DNA of 64,000 nucleotides from Lucifuga dentata. Its lineage: Eukaryota; Chordata; Actinopteri; Ophidiiformes; Bythitidae. Where the stretch lies: contig VXCM01002127.1 in assembly GCA_014773175.1 (NCBI GenBank), forward strand, positions 1 through 64,000. Reading direction: 5' to 3'. The notes under the pieces were generated by a model. The model did no database searches, had not been told where the DNA came from, and worked only from the letters and a program-made list of their open reading frames with translations. The position numbers and the translations under genes are program-made. Below are positions 47,819-61,400 of this stretch, piece after piece. The stretch's first letter is position 1. Every line of letters starts with the position of its first letter.

Positions 47819-50564
47819 TATCACCGCAGACTGTGGAACCAACCAACAGCCTAAACAGCCAACCACTGCCCATCTGGTTAAAGCTAGCAAAAGTAGAAAG
47901 GATTTCAGATCAAAAATTCAGCTGTGTGTGCGTGTGCACATGTGTGTGTGTCACTTTGTTATGGTGGACTAGCAATGAACCCAGAACCTGAAAACCTGAA
48001 AACAAACACCTCTGAATCTTGACCTGATGCTGAAGAAATCTGAAGAACTTGTCAAAGATTGTGAGTGAACAACAATAAGAAGATTCTCACGCTGGTATTA
48101 TTTATTTATTTATTTTTCTTTTTTTTTTTTTTTTTTATNTTTTTTTTTTTTTTTTTTAACTGATTTTACTTATTTTTAGCATTTGAAGTCAGTTAAAAGT
48201 GCAGGAGTGATCGAGAATTCTTCCTGATGGTGCTTTAAGGTGCTATGATGAAGAACTGACAACAGAGATTTAACATTCAGCTGTCAAAAACATTGCAATC
48301 ACATATGAACATTATAAAAAAGAAATCATGAATAAGACACTTGATGGCACTCCAAAACTCATTTTTACCAGTTATGGCAGCTTTGAATACGCCATTCTTT
48401 TATGTCAAACTTAGAAATACTTTATGATCCTGATGACATGATCAAGTAAGATCATCAAGAGAGGACCCAGGATAGAACCCTGAGGTACTCCAAAGCTCCT
48501 AATTATCTCCAAAGCTACCATCAGTAGCAGAAAACTGCAAATCTAAAAGCCAATGAAGAGAAAAAAAAATTAAATTCTCACAAAATGCCTGAGATTCTCA
48601 ATTAAGACTCTGTGAATATATTTAATAACCGCTATAATTGGGGTGGTACAGGAAAAACTTAAGATATCGACATATGTAGAGAGTTTTCATTATAGTGTTG
48701 ATGCTCTATAATACAGGAATACACACTAAACGCCATTTAAAACACCATTTAAATGGCCAAACTTTCTTTCTTTCTTTCCGGTTCTGGGTTGACTGGCTAA
48801 GGTTCACACCAACTAAAACATCTACTCACTTTATTTTTGTGTGTCTGTGTGTGCGTGTTGGGTTTCCCATAGGTGACTGAGTGTATATAAAATCAGCAGC
48901 TGGGAATAAAATAGTTGAGAATGAAAGTCTGCATTGTGTCATCTGTTCAGTATTTTACCTGTAATTATTCACTTATAAAACAGTTGGAAATATACTGTAT
49001 GTAGCACACAAATAATACTTATAATTAGAGCACCGCACAAAAGTGAAATGATTCAAATTCTATCTGCCTCTGGCTTATACACACATTTCAGGATGAATAA
49101 TAGATGTTAGAGGTTCACACAGGCCAGGTAGTCTATGTGTCCTCAAGCCACAGCTCCACTCTTACCCACTTGACCTGCAAGTCCCACACACTGCATGAGG
49201 TTAACGAGGTTCCAGCAGAGGACGGAGACATTTTTCACCAAAGAGCTCAGCAGAATCGAGAGGTCAATCTGTGCAGGTTCAGATATACTTCATACATGCA
49301 GTGCTTTAATTGTTAGCAGAGTTGCTAATAAGCTAGTTTCATGTAAGGTTGTTACTCGTGGTTACAGCTCGTTTGTAGATTTGCCTTGAGTCATAGAATT
49401 CCGTGGCTTGCTGAATAGACATGACGCGTTGCTTAAAGGGAGTTTGAGGAAAGTCCACCAGGTGAGGAAATGAATGTGGAAGTAATTTACTCTGATTATG
49501 ATTTCTACATCCCCATTAAGTCAATTTATTAAGTCAATTTACAATTGGATGATAGAGGTCTGATACTCAGATTAAGCACACTCCAATTTACACCAATTTC
49601 AATCTAATTATGGTGCTTACATGATTTTTGAAAAAAAAAAAAAATTATTGCCTTTATTGCCAAAATCTGAAGGTTGAGGTAATTAATCAGTAAGCGATCA
49701 AAGTTTGCATTATTCCCATTCTTATGAATGTCATACTTATGCTGCATTAAAAATGACGCTTATGCTCACCGCCCATGCCTGGAGTTAAAGTTGCAAAGTA
49801 AAGAAATGCAGTTCTACGTTTGGCCACTAGAGAGCGCAATGTGCATGAAATGACAGCAGCTGTACAGTTTGCAGAAATATGCATCTTAAAAAAGCAGATA
49901 GAATTGAACAGTGTTGTTAATACAGAAAAGTATAAATATCTTCACACTCAGTGCCTAAATGCAACTTTTAGACAATGAAAAGAGGATCTTTGCTAGCATG
50001 ACTTTTATAGTAACAGGTCACTATTTTTAATTAAAGACAGCTTTATTACTTTTCTTCAAAATGTGATATAATCGGGATAGGGTTATTTTTGCTTAAAGTC
50101 TGAGGTTTGACTTCAGGTAAGTCAAAACCAAGAAAGTATGAATGAAGATGCAGCTCAGCGTGTCAGACTGAGGAGGGACACGTCAGGTGCATGTGACACA
50201 AAGATTTCACATCAAGTCTTTGATACGGCTCATGTTCCTTCTGAGGGACTGCAGATAAAAATTAGCTCTAAGCTAACTCTGGTACAACACATCAAATAGC
50301 AACATTTATGTTGAGCATTGTACATGGTCCCTTTTAAATAAATGAAAAAATATAATAAACAAAAAGGTGAATAAAACAAACAGAGCAGTGAAGTTAAATG
50401 AAATGAGGCAAAATGATGAATAATTTAAAACTGAAATCTGTTCATCACGTGTAACCTGTGTTTTCAACACTTGGCTTGTCTTGTAAAATGACTTACGGCA
50501 ACTCAAACTCCAGTAAAACATTTCTACCTTTATGTCTTTTACATGCTCATCATGTACATTATTC

Positions 50565-51531
50565 AGTTCATTCCAATACAATATAAAAATTAACTTGCAG
50601 AGACTTGAAACATGCTTGATAAATAATTCATCAAAGCTAACCACAACTCTTTCTTATTTTTTGTCAAAATTACGAAAATTTAAAGGACCATACCACCCAT
50701 TTTACATGTTTGAGCCTTATATATTCAATTTTCATACATGTAATGTTACTGACAATCATTTCCCAAAGCATACTACTGGAACAGTGAATTAAAAATGTTT
50801 TTCCTACCTTCCAGACCTCCATTGGTTTCAGTTCATTCTGCTATTAAAATCAACTTGTTGATACTTGAAACGTTCTTGGGATAGGTAATCCATCATCACC
50901 AACAAGACGTGTATTCAGGTTTTTTTAGAAGTTATGTAATTTTAGTGTTTAAGCTCAATAAAAAGCGTGGAGTGAATGTATGCCTCCACCGGGGAATATA
51001 GTCCCAAAAGAAGACCTGCGTTTATGGAAAAATTTAAAGGACCGTGACTTCATAAGGCTGTGTAACTATTAGCAGGAGAAACATGGATTTTTAAGGTGGG
51101 TGTATCACTTGAATATTTGATTTTGAAAGATTAAGAGATTTTGCAAAATGTCAGGAAAGCTGAAATACGGTTTTATTCTTTGGGAAATGATTGTAACATG
51201 TATGAAAATTTAATATATTAAACAAACAAACATGCAAAATGGCCTTTAACACAAAGCTGCAGAGAAGAAAATGAGAGAATATAGTCCCCAGAAAAGACAG
51301 CTTTTACTGAGAAATTAAAAATGACCATGCCCTCTACATTTGGACATACATATTGCTAGGCAACATTGAATTTTAAGATGGATGGTATCACCTGAACTTT
51401 GATTTTGAAAGATTAGGAGATTTGACGGAAAACTAAAATAGTCTTACATTTTGTAATGGTTGTCAGTATCACAACGTGCATTTTGGTAGAATTTACTGGG
51501 CTGAAACAAAAGCACTGACATGATCCTTTAA
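50565..51531 (+). mobile_element. TTAA-type element, older copy split by a younger one
   Basis: The outer parts 50565-50679 (cagttcattccaatacaata, agagacttgaaacatgcttg) and 51250-51531 (gagaatatagtccccag to catgatcctttaa) belong to one old copy of the 39505 type, interrupted by the younger copy at 50680-51249. The left terminus is lost. Confidence 0.75.
50680..51249 (+). mobile_element. TTAA-type element, young copy nested in an old copy
   Basis: 570 bp from ttaaaggaccataccaccca to ggcctttaa; the right terminus has lost the ggtatggt block. TTAA lies on both sides. Confidence 0.85.
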
Positions 51532-52128
51532 TCTAGAACATAACTGAGAAAAGCTGGTGTTATTTCCCTTTTTACCAAAATAATATGTTCATACAGTACA
51601 TCTGAAAATCATGTTTAAACCATGAAATTTTAATATGATGTCTATTACTTTGTGTTAATAATTTTAAATCGTCTCACAATGAAACATTTGGAAATACTGC
51701 ATATATTATCACTTAGATTTTTTTTAAGGTGGACATATTTTACTTAATTTATTATATCATCTGCTGATGACATTATTTATTATTGTTATTCCCTCTGAAG
51801 CTTCAAGTGGATCTACAAAGACGGTTTAAACTACTGACATTTCGTATTAACACATTATTCATCAGTGTGGAGCAATTTATGGGTCCTCTGATCTCTGGAA
51901 ATGATTTAAAGATTATGTAATAAAGACACAAAAGGAGAAATGTGGCAATGAGCATTCTGTCGTCAGTACGATCACGACAAAAGCTTTTTCAGCTGTTCCT
52001 TTTATTGATCTGTGTTCTGACAGCAAAAAAATTAATAAATCCACGTGACATCTGCCTGTCTTCATCCTCATCCATCCATCATGTCTGAGAACGCTTCATC
52101 AACTATTCAATAACTTCATGTCCATCAA

Positions 52129-52162
<34 letters not shown>

Positions 52163-52809
52163 CATTTTTTTGATTTCTTCAAAGGTAATACACCTATTTC
52201 AATGAAAAAATCAGGCATGTTTATCTCATGATATATTATCAATAAATGCTATTTGGTCTGTAAAATTTTTTTTAAAAACTAATGTTTCTTAGGACAAATA
52301 AAGCAATGAAGTATTTTTTTTTTTTCTCTCTGATATATTATTTGTTCAGTGAGCAATCATCCTTCACTGTGGCAGCATGACCTCCGGTATTAATCAGTAA
52401 AAGCTAAGTGCTAATTATTGATTATTGGTTATGTTGCCACATGAATGCATTAAAAATGGAGCCATCGGTTTTTGCAAATGAGCTCTTCATACGTGTTTTT
52501 GCTTCTGTTTAAAAAAACAATTGACATTGTCCGCTCGTCTCAGGTCATTGGTTGGTTCCAGTTGTCCAGTCAGGAGTTTGTGTGTTGTAGTGTATCTTAT
52601 TCGTAGAATATCGCAGCATATCGTATCGTAGCTTATTGTATCGTATCACATGGACAAATGTGAAGAAGGTGTAAGGAAATGACTAAACTGCAGGCCAAAA
52701 CAAACGGCACGGTTTTGTTTGCCACAAATCAGGATGAAAGACTTAAAAAAAAAAAAAAAAAAAAAATCTTCAAAGCAAATAAGCCCTTAAAAATGAAATG
52801 ATGATTACA

Positions 52810-53095
52810 TCGGCCAAGGAGGTCATGTGATCACCAGCGCTCGTCTGTTAACACGATATCTCGAAAAATTATGGATGGTTTTGGATGAGATTTGAAAGAT
52901 AATTTCATGAGGAAGAAGTGATTAAATTTTGGAGGTAATATTTTAGATCCAGGAGAATATTTTGGTCTATAAAATCAATACTAATGCTAAATTTTCAATG
53001 AAATGCATGATGGCTCTTTTTTTTTTTTTTTTTAAACAAAAAGATCTGNGGGGGGGGGGGCATGTCTTGGCCTTGGCAGAGATACAGTATGTGTT
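52810..53095 (+). repeat. dispersed repeat (same family as 3885)
   Basis: tcggccaaggaggtcatgtg, atggatggttttggatgaga and finally ccttggcagagatacagt. Contains poly-T and G-run with N 53049. A short end fragment (cctctgcaaaggttatgtga) recurs at 58361-58380. Confidence 0.6.
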
Positions 53096-53786
53096 CTCAG
53101 ACTGCCTTCTTGTTTTATTTTCTATTTTCTATACGCTTATAAAGGAAAATTGCATATTTGTTTGGGTACAGCTTTCCTCTTCCTGATTTCAGAGGATGTA
53201 AATTCATGTGATCTCATTCAGGCTTGTGTCTCTTTACAAAGAAGAAGAAATTGGACTTTGTAAAGAAGAGCACTGTTAATAACCCTGCTTTCCTCCCACT
53301 AAAGCAAAGAATACAAACAATATAGCACTTTTCACTGTGGCCAGGTTTGCAGCACAGACAATAAATCCCATTTATCTTCAGTTGTGAAATCAATATAATC
53401 GCAGCTTTTGTCCTTCTTCAGGTTTAAAAGTAAAGACATCCACCAATCAATGACAAAACATTTCTTGCAATTTTGACGTTTTTACGTGCACAAGCAACAA
53501 CCGGTGTTATTTTTTTTCTTTAACAGAGGCGATGCCATTTTGCATATTTATAGATCCACAGCCAGCAGGACATATAAGTGAGGAGTTCTTCAAAGAGAGA
53601 AAAGAAAAGACAATGACGCATGTTGTTCTTGCTCTCAAGTCCACAGAAAGCACATCTTTGTACAATTAACTACCAGCTCTCTAACGCTCTAATAAGTGCT
53701 TTGTTGGTATTGGCGGTCAGGAAATTGCCTTTTATTGATTTAGAGCACTGCTTGGTTACAAGTAAGGTCTGGTTTATGCTTAAAGC

Positions 53787-54856
53787 TTAAATGCTATACC
53801 AGCAATTTTGCGGGTTTATGTCTAATAATTATTATCTGCATGCATATTATGTAACTGACAACCAATTTTCAGAACATAAATTTCCTGTTATTTTCCAAGT
53901 CCCCTAATCTTTCAAAATCAAATGTGCGCCCACCTTAAAATTCAATATTTCACCTGCTAAAACATCTGTCTGAATGGAGAAGGCACAGTCGTTTTTAAAT
54001 TCTCGGTAAAAGCTGGGTTAAGTGAAGTAATTTTGAGAAAAATAAGAACGATGTTTTGTTTCACTGTGGTGTATTATTTATCTTAAAGGACCATACCACC
54101 CATTTTACATGTTTGATCCTAAAATATTCAATTTTCACACATGTAATGTTACTGACAATCATTTCTCAAAGCATACTACTGGAACAGTGAATTAAAAATG
54201 TTTTTCCTACCTTCCAGACCTCCATTGGTTTCAGTTCATTCTGCTATTAAAATCAACTTGTTGATACTGTAAACGTTCTTGGGATAGGTAATCCATCATC
54301 ACCAACAAGACGTGTATTCAGGTTTTTTTAGAAGTTATGTAATTTTAGTGTTTAAGCTCAATAAAAAGCGTGGAGTGAATGTATGCCTCCACCGGGGAAT
54401 ATAGTCCCAAAAGAAGACCTGCGTTTATGGAAAAATTTAAAGGACCGTGACTTCATAAGGCTGTGTAACTATTAGCAGGAGAAACATGGATTTTTAAGGT
54501 GGGTGTATCACTTGAATATTTGATTTTGAAAGATTAAGAGATTTTGCAAAATATCAGGAAAGCTGAAATACGGTTTTATCCTTTGGGAAATGATTGTCAG
54601 TAACGTAACATGTATGAAAACTGAATATATTAGGCTTAAACATGCAAAATGGCCGGTATGGTCCTTTGAGCATGTTTCAAGTCTCTACAAGTTGATTTTC
54701 TTATAGCGTACTGGAATGAACTGAAACCAGTGGCAATCTGAAAGGTAGGAAAAACAATTCTAAAATGTACTGCTCCAGTCATATGTTTTGGGAAATTGTG
54801 TAGCAATGTATGCAGATTGCACTCAAACATGCAAAATCACCGGCGTGCTCCTTCAA
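53787..54856 (-). mobile_element. TTAA-type element, older copy split by a younger one
   Basis: 53787-54082 (ccctaatctttcaaaatcaa, cactgtggtgtattatttat) and 54668-54856 (catgtttcaagtctctacaa to cggcgtgctccttcaa) form one old inverted copy. The younger copy at 54083-54667 sits exactly at a TTAA of the old one; the 39505 copy shows the same site uninterrupted (atcttaagcctgtttcaag in reverse). Confidence 0.8.
54083..54667 (+). mobile_element. TTAA-type element, young copy nested in an old copy
   Basis: 585 bp. The left flank is TTAA; the right flank is TTGA, one change from the expected duplication. Sequence is nearly the same as 50680 and 25724. Confidence 0.88.
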
Positions 54857-55420
54857 ACCTTCAAGCAATGCTGAAACAGTTACAAAATTAATATGTTTTT
54901 AAGCATTTTTTTTGTCTGTCAACTTTGCCGTTAACATGAAGATGAAGACCTGACTTATGGCTGAGATGCTGTTTCTGCTGTGATCTGGGATGAATCTGCC
55001 TCAGAGTGACGGGTCGCAGCCTCACGCTTCTACAAATGTCACAAGGTGTTCGTTATGCAGCACGAAAAGGCCGTGATGGGTTATGGATGCACTTCATTTT
55101 GCTTCAGAAAACACGTCTTACCTTTGCATTGTATGAGCACTGAACTGAAGACAGCATGCGTGTGTGTAGTGGGGCTGATCTTGTAATCTGCATGTGCGTG
55201 CATGCGTGCATGCTGGCTCAGGTATGAGGGTGGGAGGTCTGTCAGTCATTTGTGGCTGTTTGTTCATTAAATCCCGCTGCGTTGGGTTTTATGTGACAGG
55301 AGAGCTGACAGAAGAGATGCTAAACAATACGCTCAGTTTCTTTAAAATTACAGCACAGATGCATTTGGGATCCTGTTAAAAGTGCTCGACTGGAAGTTAT
55401 TGTTGAATGACTGGACAAAT

Positions 55421-55493
55421 ATGGACGATAAATATACGTCCAAACTCTCCCCTACTGTTGACTTTTGGGCGGGGATGTACCTGGTAGTAATTG
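55421..55493 (+). CDS. opsin exon 1 with start codon
   Basis: 73 bp ending in phase 1 before gtgagt. It encodes MDDKYTSKLSPTVDFWAG and the first part of helix 1 (MYLVVI). The extracellular N-terminus is short, about 15 residues, and carries no N-x-S/T sequon, which is unusual for an opsin. An upstream exon adding residues cannot be excluded, but the frame reaches a TAA at 55343-55345 without another ATG. Confidence 0.85.
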
Positions 55494-58400
55494 GTGAGTA
55501 TCTTGTTTATTTACATCATTACCATGTTAGTTTGTAGTTCGGAAAAAGCTGAAAAGTCTTCCAGGAAACATCATTTGAGCTTGTATAGATTTATTGATAA
55601 AGATTTTTTATCCAAAAAAGTTTTCTTATTGGCATGAAAGTCAAACTCATGAATGATGGAGAAATTAGAAATATGTATTTAATTCAGTCTCACAAGGAAA
55701 TTTTTGTTTGTGTGCATCTTTCTTGGAGATTAATCATAGTCAGGAGGTGATGAAGTGATATTTCAGTGTTAAACTGTCATGTGAGTGTAATCTCATATCT
55801 ATTCTGTTTGCAGTTTACCTTTTTCTTGCTGTTTTTATGTACAGGACAAAATTACTGGTAAATACAGAGGGGTCCAAAAGTCTGAGACCACATTTAAAAT
55901 CCATGACGTTTTCCATGTAAATGTGGAAATAATCAAAGTCTGACGTCACAGAAACTCTTTGGAACATCGTCACATCATGCTGGGATAACATGGCTCATCA
56001 GGTTTTTACAGACGTGTGGAGTTCATGATGCTGTCATTAAAGCTAAAAGGGGGGCGTACCAAATACTAAGATATTCTGACATTCGTACCAAATACTAAGA
56101 TATTCTCACATTCGTACCAAANCGTACCAAATACTAAGATATTCTGACATTCGTACCAAATACTAAGATATTCTCACATTCGTACCAAATACTAAAATAT
56201 TCTGACATTCATGTAAATTTTTCAAAGATTAAACTTTTCATTCTAATTGTTAAGATGATATTATCAGTTGTAATGAAAAATCTTGTATTAAATTAAAAAA
56301 GAATGCAAAATAGAAGCATTTTCACAGNCAGTTGTAATGAAAAATCTTGTATTAAATTAAAAAAGAATGCAAAATAGAAGCATTTTCACAGTGGACTTTT
56401 GAACCCCGCTGTACGTAACCTATAGTAATCTCTGCCTATCTGCCTAAACCTGGAGAAGACAGAACATAATGGATTTGAAACATTACAATAACGCAATCAA
56501 CTAAAGTGATCATATAAATTAAGAGGGGAGGTTCTAGTCATCATTCGATATGATGATGCAATATAAGATCTCTTTCATTTTTCTGGCTGGGAAACATTTT
56601 TTGATTCAGAATAAGGCACTTTACCAGCGTGGCGTTGAGACCTGAGCGTGTTAAGATGTGTAGATACTCTGAATAAGCTGAGTTTGGGTTGATAATTTGG
56701 TAGTTCAACCAAAAACAGCAGGAAGTGTTGAAATATCACATGTGGGCATGTAGGACGCAGGAAGTTCCAATTCTGAAATGTATTGCTAATGGCTAGTCTT
56801 GGCCCATTACAGGGATTTGATGGGAATAATTCATTTCCTGATGCCTGGAACACCCTCTGACTCTGATTATGTAAGCCTGCCAGGTAATGTTCAAACTAAA
56901 GATGCAATTAAACGTCACATCAATCCATGTGAGTAATCTTTCCTATTTAAGGTTTCAGAGGTCGTGCCCTCAGTACTTCCTGTTTTTCGTGACCTGAAGT
57001 GTTTACATTTTACTAGGTACATGCTGCTGTTGTTTCGTGAAACTCCTGTGTAGCAAACGCAAGAGTTTAGCTTGATAAAAATTCATTTTCACACAATGCT
57101 TCACTAATATGAAATAAATGGATCATTCTCAAAATATGGTGACAAACATATCCCTCAGCTCTGAAGTGATGAAAAAGATCTTCATTTTCACAAAACCCCT
57201 AAATTACACACACACACACCTCTGTATGCAGAAGGAAGAAGACAAAATGTTCAACTAATATTTGTTGAATCAATTAATATATTAAAGGACCATACCGGTC
57301 ATTTTGCATGTTTGAGCCTAATATATTCAATTTTCATACATGTTACGTTACTGACAATCATTTCCCAAAGGATAAAACCATATTTCAGCTTTCCTGATAT
57401 TTTGCTAAATCTCTTAATCTTTCAAAATCAAATATTCAAGTGATACACCCACCTTAAAAATCCATGTTTCTCCTGCTAATAGTTACACAGCCTTATGAAG
57501 TCACGGTCCTTTAAATTTTTCCATAAACGCAGGTCTTCTTTTGGGACTATATTCCCCGGTGGAGGCATACATTCACTCCACGCTTTTTATTGAGCTTAAA
57601 CACTAAAATTACATAACTTCTAAAAAAACCTGAATACACGTCTTGTTGGTGATGATGGATTACCTATCCCAAGAACGTTTACAGTATCAACAAGTTGATT
57701 TTAATAGCAGAATGAACTGAAACCAATGGAGGTCTGGAAGGTAGGAAAAACATTTTTAATTCACTGTTCCAGTACTATGCTTTGGAAAATGATTGTCAGT
57801 AACGTTACATGCATGAAAATTTAATATATTAAGCTCAAAAATGCAAAATGGCTGGTATGGTCCTTTAAAGCCTAATCTATGCAGTATATAATAGCACAAC
57901 TGTTTTTGATATTATGTTCTATAAACATGCAACTAATTTATGCATAATTATTTACTTTAGCTACCTTGAATCAACTCTGCCATAGAAAAGGTCAAAACCT
58001 AATCCTGGTCAGAGGACACATAAGACACAGAGTCCACCATTGTTCAGTGTTCATTCATTTTTCCTTTAGATAAATGATTCCTGACCTGAGGGTCATTGTC
58101 ATTTCTCACACGAGAACCTCTTTTATTCTCGGAACGAGTGTGACAGGTCATCACACTGATGACTGTATGGAGAGCATTCATGAACTCTGCCGGGGTCCCC
58201 TTTCATTTTGTGTGCAGATGTTAATAGAAAGCCAGAATACAGATTTCATTTTGTTTTTGATCTCTTAGACACTAGAGGCTTATCTGATATTGCTATGTCC
58301 AGATACGTTCTATGAATAAAAATAATTTCATATTTCAAAGTGCACAATGGATGTTTATTACCTCTGCAAAGGTTATGTGATATGTGTTATGCAAGAGATG

Positions 58401-61400
58401 ACAATTTCATCCAACACCTAAATACAAAGATGAAATTGTTCCGAAGATGTTCAACAATATATCAACATGGGATCCAAGCTGGCTCCAAATTATATTCAGT
58501 TTAATTGTTGGGTCCTGTAAAATTGTCTCGGATTGTGGGTCTGTCGATATGTCTTATACTGGAGTGGATCAGAGCAGACTTCCTGTCGGCTCTGGTCATG
58601 TGGTGCTTCATAATCGCTGCAGGAGAGTTCGGAGATGAGAAATAAAGTATGAAGTGAAGTACAGGGAAAATGGAGGAGAGTCATGCTGCTGCCGGTGTTG
58701 TGTTCTCTCTCTACGTACGTTTGGGTTCGTTTTGGATCCATGGACAAATCAAGGAATTTTTAAATGATTTTTAACATTGAGATAGTGTGATTTTCCATAT
58801 TTTTTGTCAATTTCTTCAATAGAAACACACCAATCTAAGGAAAAAAAGTCAGGCATATGTCCCATTATCAACAGGAGCAATGTGCTCCAGATCTGAAAAT
58901 TTATCTGGCCAAGTCCAAATAAATTTTAAAAACTACTGATTCTTATGACAAATAAAAATTAAGTCCTATCATTATAGCTGTTTCTTTCTCTTTAGGCCAG
59001 TATGAGTATTATTATAAGAAGACAAATTCAGTCATTATCTCAGGATAATTGAATTGAGAAAATATCTCAGTCTCTCAGATTCTATAGAAGAAAGAGTTTA
59101 TAGAATAAAATATCAGATAAGAGGAGAGACAGAAGCGTCGGCTGAAGGAGGAGATAGAAATTACACTGCAAGGATGCAAATAATATTCAGTTTCAAGACA
59201 GATTCTTCATTTTGAGGGTCTGCATAACCTGCTTGAAGTACTTGTATGAAGACATTCATCAAAAATGGATCGCTGCACATGTGGGGTTTGCAATGTAATA
59301 ATAATAGAGAGTTCATGAATAAGGTATGAATGCCCATCAAAAACCAATCTCAAGGTTGAACTGGAAGAGAAGAGTCTCTTTACATGAGTGATAAACATAA
59401 TGCCGCATGCCTTTTCATTGATTAAAAGGCTATTGGAAGAAAATGAATGATAATAATGTATGTAATGCATCAATCAGTTTTCCATGAGTTTATGTAATAG
59501 AGGTTAGATGTTACGCAACATGTAACAGGTTGAACCCAGACATCAACCAATCTTTCTAATGGACAAAACAATAGCACTTTTTTTTATAATTAATATTCCA
59601 ATAATTTCTATTTTTAGAATCACATGCACATAGAATCACATGCTAATTATCTTTACAGCGTGGCTTTTCATTTGGCAAATGAAAGCAAATGAAAAGAAAA
59701 ACAAAATGACACAAATGACTCCAGAGGGTTAAAAACTCTCTCCTAATACCATAAGTGTTTTAGTAAAGACCTGTTCTAACGTCTCGCCCTGCTCTGCTCT
59801 TTCCTGCAGCCATCTTGTCTATTCTGGGGAACGTGGCGGTCCTGATCAGCTCCGCCCGCTGCCCCACCCTGCTCAAAGCTCCCGAGCTGCTGACGGTCAA
59901 CTTAGCCGTGACGGACGTGGGCATGGCCCTCAGCATGTATCCTCTGTCCATCGCCTCAGCTTTTAACCACGCCTGGATCGGAGGCGACGTCTTGTGTTTC
60001 TACTACGGCCTGATGGGAATGATCTTCAGCATAACCAGCATCATGACTCTGGCTGTCATGGGGATGGTCAGGTATCTGGTGACGGGAAATCCACCCAAGA
60101 AAGGTAGATTTAATAAGGAGATTTAGATGGGATTAGGAGGAAGTCGAAGCAGTTTAGCCCAGTTTATTAATTTATGCAAAAACTGCATGAAGAAATCAAT
60201 CTCATAAATAAATTCTATGGAAGGTCACAGGGATTTTCCTTCTGGTGGACATCAGACAGAAGAAAAAGCGTTTTGATTTTCTACACCTGATCATCACCTG
60301 TTCTGCTGTACTGATTAATAAGTCCAAATGAATAGTGTTACCCAAAATTCTAAGTTTTAACATTTGTACCCATAGTTTACAGATATTTTCATAGATGCGC
60401 TCAATTGTACATGAATTGGAATTGACTTTAGCAGCTGGTTACTGGTTTGATTAACCAGGTTTCCTCCTAATCATAACAATTTTAACCAAACAGATCAATC
60501 AAAATTTCAATGTGTAAACAACAAACACGACCTCAAAACCGGTGAAATGGCATTTCTGAGACCTTCTTTGTTTACAGAAAGAGAAGGACCCAAAAATGAA
60601 AATTAAATATGAAAGCATTTTCTAGTCTACATTTTCAGACTGTTTTCCTCCAGATTTTTTAGGAAATCCGGAGATATTTTCTAATTTAAAAATGTCTTAA
60701 TTTTTCTTTTCCCCTAAAGAACATTTTTATATATTTTAAATGTTTTTGTTTTTAGATTTAAATATTTTAGAATGACAGTTTCTAAAATTGGGTAAAACCA
60801 AAGAACTACTTTGAACAACGTGCTGTTTTCCATGAATATTTGTGACTTCAGAGAGTTAACTTTTCCTTAATTATTCATTAATTTCATTAATTCCTTACTT
60901 TTCCCTTTGTCTCTACTCAGAACTTGGAAACAGACCATAGGTACCAGTTCATATCTAGCATTGCAAGCATCTTCCATAGTCAAAAGAAGGATAATGATGT
61001 CTCCAAACTAAAAATGAATTATAAATGTTTTATCCGCAGGCAGCAAGTTTGAGCGTAAAACCATCAGGCTTGTGATCAGTGCGATCTGGCTGTATGCCGG
61101 CCTGTGGGCCTTGCTGCCGTTGCTGGGATGGGGCAGCTACGGCCCGGAGCCGTTTGGACTCTCCTGCTCAATAGACTGGATGGGCTATCAAGAGTCCCTA
61201 AACCACTCCACCTTCATCATGACTCTGTCTGTCCTCTGCACCTTCATCCCCTTCCTGATCATCCTCTTCACCTATTTCAGTATTGCCTGGAAGCTGCACA
61301 GGGCCTACCAGTCCATCCAGAGTAGCGATTTTCAGTACGGCAACATTGAGAAGAAAATCACTCTGGTAAGAATTAGATCATCAGTAAATCAATACTGTCT

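Larger units (their letters stand above)
47114..55420. other. intergenic region between nkain2 and the opsin gene
   Basis: 8.3 kb. Apart from listed repeats, 47830-50560, 51535-52800, 53100-53780 and 54860-55420 show no gene. Poly-T around N 48139, (AAT)n at 52129-52162, poly-A at 52744-52765 and a G-run at N 53049 are present. 54860-55420 should include the opsin promoter; no TATA box stood out. Confidence 0.7.
55494..59809 (+). other. opsin intron 1
   Basis: 4.3 kb, gtgagt to ctgcag. It contains two single-N duplications, one TTAA-type element and unique-looking DNA (57870-59800). No alternative exon was recognised. Confidence 0.9.
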
